Assembly: GCA_964526785.1 (NCBI GenBank) | Contig: CAZGMJ010000026.1 | Coordinates: 3,421 to 67,420, forward strand | Reading direction: 5' to 3' | DNA from: CAZGMJ01 sp964526785 | GTDB lineage: Bacteria; Planctomycetota; Phycisphaerae; Sedimentisphaerales; Anaerobacaceae | DNA length: 64,000 nucleotides | Translations under genes and position numbers: made by a program | The notes under the pieces: model-generated | What the model saw: the letters and a program-made list of their open reading frames with translations, nothing else | What the model was told of the DNA's origin: nothing | Databases searched by the model: none | Part shown: piece after piece, positions 1-6,899 of the stretch | Position numbering within the stretch: position 1 is the stretch's first letter | Layout of the letters: each line of letters begins with the position of its first letter

Positions 1-561
1 TGAGAATTCCTCTGCTGGTGCCAAGCTCTGTTTCAAGAGGATTGTCCCACCAGTTGAAATGCCCTCTGCCATTGTCAAACTCTGACTTTTCTCCAGCTTG
101 ATTCCTCTTTCTGCAACATACTGCTTCAGCCTGCTCAAGAACTCGTCTGGGTCTCCCTGCACACGGGCAAATTCCGGCAGTGGCTTGCCGTCTGTCTGGC
201 TGATATCGAACACGTACGCTGTCTTGAACGTGGTAACGACCTCATCATCCTCGTCTTCATTGACTTTGTCATTTAGGGCTGGTTCCCTCCGGTACACAAC
301 AGGGGCCATAATTGCGATGCCATGTTCCCCCTTGCGAACATGCCTGCCAAACCGTTGCCATGCCCGAAACCCAGCTACATGGGTGGCTTCCGCCTTTTGA
401 CAGGCTATAAGGATCGCGTTGCCCAAGCTGTAACGGTGGAATCTTGCCATTGCTTCGAGATATTGCTTCAGCGTCTGGCTCTTGCCTGCTTCGACAGATT
501 TCACAAGTTCATCAAACGCATTCCGTGCGATTCTTCGCACTTGTTCTCTCTTCAATTCCAT
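1..561 (-). CDS. ArdC-like antirestriction / ssDNA-binding protein, N-terminal part (cut by window edge)
   Basis: The frame is open from ATG at 561 to the window edge (187 codons, no stop), so the C-terminus is missing. The translation has an N-terminal helical segment followed by a stretch reading YSLGNAILIA, then VAGFRAWQRFGR and VRKGEHGIAI, which is the signature of the ArdC N-terminal (DUF1738-type) ssDNA-binding domain. ArdC proteins of mobile elements bind single-stranded DNA and protect incoming DNA from restriction; many carry a C-terminal metallopeptidase domain that cannot be seen here. The start is preceded by a purine-rich GAGGGGGTG close to the ATG. It lies 7 bp after a small zinc-ribbon ORF on the same strand, so the two are probably co-transcribed. 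Integrase and tRNA nearby suggest it belongs to an integrative element. Confidence 0.75.
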   Translation of the reverse strand, partial: MELKREQVRRIARNAFDELVKSVEAGKSQTLKQYLEAMARFHRYSLGNAILIACQKAEATHVAGFRAWQRFGRHVRKGEHGIAIMAPVVYRREPALNDKVNEDEDDEVVTTFKTAYVFDISQTDGKPLPEFARVQGDPDEFLSRLKQYVAERGIKLEKSQSLTMAEGISTGGTILLKQSLAPAEEFS

Positions 562-568
562 CACCCCC

Positions 569-703
569 TCAAAAGATACCCAAGCCGAGTTCAGCCTGTA
601 AACCGGTCATGGTATCTCCAACGATATGATCACAGTTCCCACAGTACACACCGATAGATTCATTTTTCCTTGAGCGCCTCCCGCACATTGCACATCTTCG
701 CAT
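569..703 (-). CDS. small CxxC-CxxC zinc-ribbon protein (44 aa)
   Basis: A 44-codon ORF below usual length cut-offs. It begins MRRCAMCGRR and later has YCGNCDH, so two CxxC pairs about 14 residues apart make a plausible zinc ribbon. The start has a near-perfect Shine-Dalgarno (GAGGAGGAAGAGAAG directly before ATG). The stop lies 7 bp before the ArdC-like start, which indicates an operon. Small zinc-ribbon proteins are common cargo in integrative elements; no specific function can be assigned. The RBS and paired cysteines argue that it is real; lack of known homologs keeps confidence moderate. Confidence 0.5.
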   Translation of the reverse strand: MRRCAMCGRRSRKNESIGVYCGNCDHIVGDTMTGLQAELGLGIF

Positions 704-902
704 CTTCTCTTCCTCCTCGGCCTACCTCATGGGGCAAGCTCAGTCTCATCGAACGACTGAGCTTGCAGTCATCTTCGACACATTCCACTGTGATTATTGA
801 GCCAAGCATGAATCATTAACAGACAAGTCAGATAACGCCTGAGCTAGTCGCGTATATGCGATAATAGAAGCATTGCAGAATGCCGTTTGGAAAGGCTCCC
901 AT

Positions 903-1085
903 ATGCAGAACAAAGAAGACCTATCTGACAGAAGAGACCATGCCTCCGAAGGCCCGGAAGACGTACCGGATCAGGACACCGGCTTTCTGTTCTGCCCGAG
1001 ATGCGGAGATGTGGTGATGACCATGAATCCAAATGGTATCTGCCCCACTTGTGGGTATAGGTTCTGCGCATCCTGTTGTGAGTAG
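903..1085 (+). CDS. small zinc-ribbon hypothetical protein (60 aa)
   Basis: The C-terminal half has CPRCG, then CPTCG about 18 residues later, then a CASCC tail, so it can hold at least one zinc ion. The N-terminal half is charged and probably disordered. I chose ATG 903 because GGAAAGG sits about 8 bases upstream; an in-frame start at 873 would add ten residues without a visible RBS. It lies upstream of the HTH gene on the same strand, inside the putative integrative element. Function is unknown; a regulatory or nucleic-acid-binding role is only a guess. Confidence 0.45.
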   Translation: MQNKEDLSDRRDHASEGPEDVPDQDTGFLFCPRCGDVVMTMNPNGICPTCGYRFCASCCE

Positions 1086-1168
1086 TAATGCCTGCGAAAG
1101 ACGTGACATTCATAGCTGATTGCAGACTAAAGTAGTAAGCCAATTTCATTCTCATAGCGGAGTATGTC

Positions 1169-1387
1169 GTGAACAAGGAAAGAACACCAAATAACTTCAG
1201 GACATATTCGACAGCGGAGATAGCCGAGATGTATGGCCTAGGGGAATCGTATCTGAGAAAGCTGCGCCAGTTGAGGAGAGGCCCGAAGTACGCGAAGCTG
1301 GGTCGGATGGTGCGATATCGGAGGGACGACGTTGAGGACTGGCTGAGGTGTGCGATGGTCGAGGTCAGGCCGGACGGAGTTGTGTGA
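1169..1387 (+). CDS. excisionase-like / MerR-type helix-turn-helix protein (72 aa)
   Basis: Short protein with a winged helix-turn-helix of the excisionase/AlpA (HTH_17) kind: YSTAEIAEMYGLGESYLRKL is the HTH, followed by a basic loop and VRYRRDDVEDWL, the typical closing strand and helix. Such proteins act as recombination directionality factors or small regulators next to tyrosine recombinases. The start is GTG. The gene ends 8 bp before the convergently transcribed integrase, the classic position for an Xis-like partner. Whether it promotes excision cannot be shown from sequence alone. Confidence 0.65.
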   Translation: MNKERTPNNFRTYSTAEIAEMYGLGESYLRKLRQLRRGPKYAKLGRMVRYRRDDVEDWLRCAMVEVRPDGVV

Positions 1388-1395
1388 CTTCCGGC

Positions 1396-2400
1396 CTACA
1401 ACCACTCGTCCACGGGAAGCTTGTCCACCGCCTTCCGGAGAATCGGATCCTGTACCTTGGTGTAGTAGTCCTCGGTGATCTGCGGCGATGAATGCTCCAG
1501 CAGCCTCTGCCTGACGCTTGTCGATTCCCCGGCCTCGGCAAGGAGGGAGCTGAACGTGACGCGGAGGTCCTGGTACCGGAGATCGGGGAGTCCCGCCCGT
1601 TCTCTTATCTTCTTCCACTTCTTGTGCGTATGGGTATCCGGAAAGAGCCCGACCTGCCCTTCCGGGAGCGTGTCGACGTAACCGGCAAGGTAATCCGCGA
1701 TCTTTTCCGGCAGCGGCCGAAAGAGCATGCTCTTCCTGGTCTTCTTGCTCTTCGTGTCTATGGCGTTCATCTCGAAGTCTATATCCGCGATCCTGAGCTT
1801 CTCTATGTCGTTCTTGCGTAGCCCGGTGGTGAGCGAGAGCAGCACCCTGGCGTGCCAGGCAGGGTGAAGCTTCGCGGTGAGAAGGAGGTTCTGCACCTGC
1901 TTCCTGTTCAGGGGCTTTACTTCCTTGTTCTCGACCTTGACCTTGTCGACGCTGACGTCGTCGCTGACGTACTTGTTCCTCTTGGCCCAGTTGAGGAACG
2001 CCCTCATGTTGGATATGTCCTTGTTCAGGGTGAACCTTGAGACATCCTTTCCCCTTTTGAGTATGAACTTGTCGACGGCTGGCTGAGTTATCTGCTTAGA
2101 GTTCAGCGGTCCGCAGGCTTCCCTGAAGTGCATCTTCAGGGTGAGCATGGCCTGGTAGATTGCTTCGCCGGTGAGTCCCTTGACCTTCTTCGACTGTTCG
2201 TACTCCTCCAGCAGCGTTTCCCATGGCACCGAGACAACGGCGGTGAAGACGTCGGAGTTAACCTGCTGGTACTTGATCTTTGCAAAGTGCTGGGCGAGGG
2301 CCTTGTTGGGGAAGGCCTTGGACTTCCGCCTGCCTCCTTCGTACCATCCCACCCACCAGCCGGGTATGTTCTTCCTTTGATATGTCCAGGTCTTTCTCAT
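1396..2400 (-). CDS. tyrosine recombinase / phage-type integrase
   Basis: 334-residue site-specific recombinase. The N-terminus (RKTWTYQRKNIPGWWVGWYE) resembles an arm-binding domain, followed by a core-binding SAM-like region and the catalytic domain. Visible catalytic positions: Arg in TTGLRKNDI, the beta-hairpin Lys in KSKKTRKS, the second Arg in YQDLRVTF, a His in LLEHSSP and the nucleophile Tyr in EDYYTK. The usual His of the HxxR box is Gln here (QDLR). The start at 2400 has GGAGG eight bases upstream; an upstream in-frame start at 2451 lacks this. It begins about 120 bp from the 3' end of tRNA-Thr, so it most likely integrates the element into that tRNA gene. The HTH gene beside it may be its directionality factor. 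Confidence 0.88.
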   Translation of the reverse strand: MRKTWTYQRKNIPGWWVGWYEGGRRKSKAFPNKALAQHFAKIKYQQVNSDVFTAVVSVPWETLLEEYEQSKKVKGLTGEAIYQAMLTLKMHFREACGPLNSKQITQPAVDKFILKRGKDVSRFTLNKDISNMRAFLNWAKRNKYVSDDVSVDKVKVENKEVKPLNRKQVQNLLLTAKLHPAWHARVLLSLTTGLRKNDIEKLRIADIDFEMNAIDTKSKKTRKSMLFRPLPEKIADYLAGYVDTLPEGQVGLFPDTHTHKKWKKIRERAGLPDLRYQDLRVTFSSLLAEAGESTSVRQRLLEHSSPQITEDYYTKVQDPILRKAVDKLPVDEWL

Positions 2401-2485
2401 CCGTGACCTCCGTGAATAAGAGAGACATTCTGACACCGGTAATGGTATCAAAATGGAGTCATAAAAACAAGTGGGATTCTCGCTG

Positions 2486-2514
2486 ACTTCTTAAGTGCTT
2501 GCTGTTAAAGAAGT
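2486..2514. repeat. inverted repeat next to tRNA-Thr 3' end
   Basis: ACTTCTT (2486-2492) and AAGAAGT (2508-2514) form a 7-bp perfect inverted repeat with a 15-base loop, 6 bases from the 3' end of the tRNA gene and between it and the integrase. It may be part of the attachment-site region bound by the recombinase or may simply stop tRNA transcription. No T-run follows on the tRNA strand, which weakens the terminator reading. Confidence 0.35.
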
Positions 2515-2520
2515 TAGAAA

Positions 2521-2591
2521 GCCAACGGTCGGATTCGAACCGACAACCACTGGTTTACAAAACCAGAGCTCTACCGTTGAGCTACGTTGGC
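2521..2591 (-). tRNA. tRNA-Thr (anticodon UGU)
   Basis: Read on the minus strand, the 71-base sequence folds as a cloverleaf. The acceptor stem is GCCAACG/CGTTGGC, the D arm is closed by GCTC/GAGC, the anticodon stem CTGGT/ACCAG holds the loop TTTGTAA, and the T arm GTCGG/CCGAC holds TTCGAAT. The anticodon is TGT, which reads ACA/ACG threonine codons. No CCA is encoded. The 3' end points to the integrative element at 1-2520, so it is the likely integration target. Confidence 0.93.
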
Positions 2592-2975
2592 AACAGCTTG
2601 CGCATTTCAAACTCCACGCGAACACACCGATTTCCCGCTCACCTACCCGGGTTTGACCGACGCGGTGCAGAGTTCACATCAAGCGCTGCGACGATAATAT
2701 ACAGAATGGCGATCGGTATTGCAAGCCTGTGCGAATTTCTCCGGCGAGGACTCTTCGAAATCCATCGACTATCGACCGCTGTTGTGGGGCCACAAGGCCG
2801 GGCATATGCAGGTGATCCCGGTTCTTAAAAACCGCTTCTCTGTCTTCCAGGACAAATGTCCCTCGCAAGACTCACGCCATGGCTTGCGACCCGGGATTAT
2901 GTTAGGATGACGGCGTATATTTCGCAAACTCACTGTTATTCGCGATCAAGAAGACGGACTCAACGGTAGTGCTCT
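2592..2975. other. intergenic region between tRNA-Thr and the first PQQ-propeller gene
   Basis: 384 bases without a convincing gene. Short open frames are present on both strands but lack ribosome binding sites or recognisable motifs. The promoters of the minus-strand tRNA and the plus-strand PQQ gene must lie here; no textbook -35/-10 pair stands out. Confidence 0.5.
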
Positions 2976-5900
2976 ATGCGTATACGAATGCTTTTTGTTG
3001 CAACTCAGTTATTGGGATTGGTTGCCTGCCAATTCCGGCCTGCTGCGGCCAGCGGAGCGCCCGGGGATTGGCCGATGTGGAGATACGATGCGGCCCGCAG
3101 TGCAACAAGCCCGCACGCATTGGCCGAAGACCTGCACCTGCAGTGGGTCAGGCAACTGCCAAAGCCCGCTCCCGCATGGCCCGAGGAGCAATACAAGCTG
3201 CAGTTTGACCGATCGTACGAACCGGTCGTACTGGGCGATCAAATCTTCGTACCATCAATGGTCAGTGACAGCGTCACAGCGTACGATACTGCCACCGGAC
3301 GCCAGACCTGGCGTTTCTACTGCGACGGTCCTGTGCGGTTCGCACCGGCTGGCTGGAAGGACAGGCTGTATTTCGTTAGCGACGATGGATTTCTCTACTG
3401 TGTTAACGCCAGCGACGGCAAACTGATCCGCAAGGTGCAACTGGCTCCCTCGGATCGAAGGATACTCGGCAACGGCCGGCTGATTTCCACCTGGCCTGCC
3501 CGAGGTGGACCCGTAATTCACAATGGCACGTTGTATTGCACTGCCGGCATCTGGCCGTTCATGGGCATATTCATCTACGCCATCGACGCCGAGACGGGAG
3601 ACATTGTGTGGGAAAACAGCGGCAGCGGCGCCAGGTATATGACCCAGCAGCACAACAGTCCCGCGTTCGGCGGCGTTGCCCCGCAGGGTTATCTCGCTGC
3701 GACGGAGGACAAGCTGTTGATACCAGGCCGCACCACCCCGGCCTGCTACGATGCACAAACCGGAAAGCTGCTCTACTATCGGCTTTCGGACAGAGCGATG
3801 GGCAAGTACGTCGGCGGCTACAGGGTCTACATCCGTGATGATCTGTTCTTCAATAATGATGTTGTCCATCGGCTCAGAGATGGCCGCGGACTGGTGCGAT
3901 CCAGCGTCCAGACGGTCTCGCAGGACGCCGTCGTTGCGTTCGATGCACAGCACAATCTCGTCGGTTACGTTCCGCAGCTTGCAAAGGATGCAGCTTCGAC
4001 GGACGGACAGGCCCCGCTCAAGGCCAAAGGCCTGTGGAACTCCGAATTGGGTTTGGCAATCGAGAAGGTCCATATGCAGGCGGGAGATCGGCTGTACGCC
4101 GGCAACAGCCATGGCAAGATCGCAGCTATTGGTATTCCGGCCGGGGATGGTGCTGCGCGGCTAGCCTGGAGTTATCGCCTCAAAGGTGCGGCCTGGAGCA
4201 TGATAGCGGGTGACGATAAACTGTTCGTCGTGACGACTAGCGGATTGCTGTATTGCTTCGGTCCACAGAATACCGCCCCGCAGTGGCACAACCATCACGA
4301 GGTCCGCGAAATCAAAGCTCCCCGAGCTATACGCCGCAAAGCACGCAGGATCATACGTCGGGCGGGCACTCGGGAAGGGCACTGCCTGATGTTGGGCATC
4401 GATGGCGGTGATATGCTGCGGGCCTTATTGCTGGAATCCGAATTTCATATTGTAGCTGCTGATCCGGATGTCGGACTCGTTGAGCGATTGCGTGAGGAAA
4501 TGGATGGGGCGGGACTGTACGGCCGGCGCTTGTCCATTCTGACCGGCGATTTGACTTCGCTTGATTTGCCTCCCTATATGGCGGATCTGATTGTCGCTGC
4601 GAACATCGATAATAGCACCCCCGAGTTATCTGCCGATCGCGTGGCCGACCTGCTGGATTGTCTGCGGCCCTACGGCGGCATGGCATGGCTGGGCGGCGGC
4701 AGCGCAAATCACGCCAATCTGTCGAAGCGCATTGCAGACTGTGCGCCGCTCGGCAGCAGGATCACGAAGCTGCGCAACGGTCTTCTCGTCAGACGCAACG
4801 GTCCGCTTCCCGGCACCGCCGATTGGACGGGCATGTATGGCGATCCGGCCAATACGGTCTGCTCGGAAGACGAACTGGAAGGACCGCTCGGACTGTTGTG
4901 GTTCGGCGACAACTCGTCCTTCACCGACGTGCTGCCGCGTCACGGACACGGCCCGTCCGAACAGGTCGTCGCCGGCAGGCTGTTCATCGAAGGTATCAAT
5001 TCAATCAGCGCACGGGATGTCTATACAGGCCGGATTCTGTGGAAGACGGAGATCAAGAACCCCCTGACGTACGGTGTATACTACGATGCCACGTACAACA
5101 GCGATTACCACGACAAATCCTACAATCAGGTGCATATACCCGGGGCGAACAGCCGAGGCACCAATTTCGTCGCCTCCGCGGACAAAGTCTACGTCATAGA
5201 CGGCGCGAAGTGCCGTGTGCTGAGTGCCGTCGACGGTGGCGAATTGGCCGTGTTCTCTCTGCCTCCATGCGATGGAGAACAAACGCGTGGCTGGGCCTAT
5301 ATCGGCCTTTGCGCAGATGTCCTGCTGGCCGGTGCGGACTTTGCGGACTACCTCAAATTCCCCGGCGACCGGAGCGACGAACAGAAATGGGCGGACTTTT
5401 TCAACAAGCATGCCAGCAGACGACTGGTGGCGATGGATCGTCATACGGGCGAAGTCCTGTGGAGCATGAGGGCCGAAGCGGGCTTCATTCATAACGCAAT
5501 CGCAGCGGGTAACGGCCGAGTGTTCTGCATCGATGGATTGCCGGCGTATATACGAAGGCAGGTAATCGCGCGGGAGGCCGCTGCGTACCCGGCTGAAAGC
5601 CTTGTGGCGATCGATATAAAAAGTGGGGAAATCCTCTGGCGAAATCAGAAAGACGTATTCGGAAGCTGGCTGGGATATTCGGAAAAACACGATGTGCTGT
5701 TGCAGGCATATCGAAGATCGCGCGACATGGTCTGGGAGCCGGGTGACAGAATGGCCGTGCACGAAGGCGCGTCAGGGGACATCCTCTGGGACAAACGCGT
5801 CGAATACAACGGCCCCTGCATGCTTTGTGACGACAGGATCATCACACAGGCAAAGGCGTATCATCTTCTCACCGGCGCACAGGTGATGCGCTCCCACCCC

Positions 5901-6785
5901 CTGACCGGTGAATCGGTGCCGTGGGAATACTCCCGGAACTATGGCTGCAACACGGCGGTGGCCAGCAGGAACCTGCTGACGTTTCGCTCGGCGGCGGCGG
6001 GCTATTTCGATTTGGCCGGCGATGGCGGAACGGGCAACTTCGGTGGATTCAAATCGGGCTGTACGAACAACCTCATTGTCGCCAATGGCGTGCTCAATGC
6101 GCCGGAGTATACCCGTACCTGCACGTGCAGCTACCAAAATCAGACATCACTGGCTCTGGTGCACGATCCCGATGTCGAGACATGGACGTTTAACACGATT
6201 GAAGACGCCTCCGGCGTGGTACGTCGACTGGGCATCAACTTCGGTGCGCCGGGTGATAGAAAGGGTGAAAACGGCACGCTCTGGCTGGACTACCCGAGTG
6301 TCGGCGGACCTTCACCCGCAGTGAAGATCGATGTGGATCCGCAGCGGCCGACGTGGTTCAGGCGGCATGCATCCCGACTCAGGGGCGGCAGCCTCAAGTG
6401 GGTTGAAGCGTCCGGCGCGCGAGGCCTCAGAAGAATCGTTATCAGCCTGACAAATGAAGAGAATTCCGAACCGGCACAGGATGACCCGAAGATATTGTAT
6501 ACGGTTCGCCTGCATTTCGCCGAACCCGACTCGATAAGCGAAGGCGAGCGTATCTTCGACGTCAGCCTGCAGGGCAAAAAGGTCCTGAAGGATTTCGACA
6601 TTGTCGCGGCAGCAGGCGATTGCCGCACGGGAATAGTCAAGCAGTTCACAGACATCGCGGCCCATACGAGATTAAGCGTGGAATTGACGCCGAAGCGGGC
6701 GGATGTTGAGACCGTACTCTGTGGTATTGAACTGTTCCAACAGACCGATCCCGCTCCACCGGTACCGGTTGCAAAACAGCGATAG
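2976..6785 (+). CDS. secreted PQQ-like beta-propeller protein with embedded SAM-methyltransferase-like domain and malectin-like C-terminus
   Basis: 1269 residues. The N-terminus is a signal peptide ending in LVAC, a possible lipobox, so it may be a lipoprotein. Residues about 30-430 carry PQQ/quinoprotein-type propeller blades (repeats such as YDTATGRQTWRF and YAIDAETGDIVWEN). About 467-600 is a Rossmann-like domain (GHCLMLGIDGGDMLRALL, then VAADPD and ILTGD), resembling a class I SAM-dependent methyltransferase without obvious catalytic residues. A second propeller runs from about 610 to 1060 with outer-membrane-type aromatic repeats. The last ~190 residues (LHFAEP, GERIFDVSLQG, CGIEL) resemble malectin carbohydrate-binding domains. 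The related gene 114 bp downstream suggests tandem paralogs. Substrate is unknown; an extracellular glycan role is inferred from the neighbours. Confidence 0.75.
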   Translation: MRIRMLFVATQLLGLVACQFRPAAASGAPGDWPMWRYDAARSATSPHALAEDLHLQWVRQLPKPAPAWPEEQYKLQFDRSYEPVVLGDQIFVPSMVSDSVTAYDTATGRQTWRFYCDGPVRFAPAGWKDRLYFVSDDGFLYCVNASDGKLIRKVQLAPSDRRILGNGRLISTWPARGGPVIHNGTLYCTAGIWPFMGIFIYAIDAETGDIVWENSGSGARYMTQQHNSPAFGGVAPQGYLAATEDKLLIPGRTTPACYDAQTGKLLYYRLSDRAMGKYVGGYRVYIRDDLFFNNDVVHRLRDGRGLVRSSVQTVSQDAVVAFDAQHNLVGYVPQLAKDAASTDGQAPLKAKGLWNSELGLAIEKVHMQAGDRLYAGNSHGKIAAIGIPAGDGAARLAWSYRLKGAAWSMIAGDDKLFVVTTSGLLYCFGPQNTAPQWHNHHEVREIKAPRAIRRKARRIIRRAGTREGHCLMLGIDGGDMLRALLLESEFHIVAADPDVGLVERLREEMDGAGLYGRRLSILTGDLTSLDLPPYMADLIVAANIDNSTPELSADRVADLLDCLRPYGGMAWLGGGSANHANLSKRIADCAPLGSRITKLRNGLLVRRNGPLPGTADWTGMYGDPANTVCSEDELEGPLGLLWFGDNSSFTDVLPRHGHGPSEQVVAGRLFIEGINSISARDVYTGRILWKTEIKNPLTYGVYYDATYNSDYHDKSYNQVHIPGANSRGTNFVASADKVYVIDGAKCRVLSAVDGGELAVFSLPPCDGEQTRGWAYIGLCADVLLAGADFADYLKFPGDRSDEQKWADFFNKHASRRLVAMDRHTGEVLWSMRAEAGFIHNAIAAGNGRVFCIDGLPAYIRRQVIAREAAAYPAESLVAIDIKSGEILWRNQKDVFGSWLGYSEKHDVLLQAYRRSRDMVWEPGDRMAVHEGASGDILWDKRVEYNGPCMLCDDRIITQAKAYHLLTGAQVMRSHPLTGESVPWEYSRNYGCNTAVASRNLLTFRSAAAGYFDLAGDGGTGNFGGFKSGCTNNLIVANGVLNAPEYTRTCTCSYQNQTSLALVHDPDVETWTFNTIEDASGVVRRLGINFGAPGDRKGENGTLWLDYPSVGGPSPAVKIDVDPQRPTWFRRHASRLRGGSLKWVEASGARGLRRIVISLTNEENSEPAQDDPKILYTVRLHFAEPDSISEGERIFDVSLQGKKVLKDFDIVAAAGDCRTGIVKQFTDIAAHTRLSVELTPKRADVETVLCGIELFQQTDPAPPVPVAKQR

Positions 6786-6899
6786 AAGGAACGGCCGCCG
6801 TTTGACAGTCTCTGGTCGGCCCCGTACGATGCTGTCGGCAGGATCGGCGTATTATGAATCGCGCATCTGCCTGTTGGTGATTCTACGAAAGGCACGCAC

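Noticed and set aside
844..1176. 110-codon minus-strand frame opposite the zinc-ribbon ORF
   Set aside because: No RBS and no motif; the plus-strand frame has paired cysteines and a better start.
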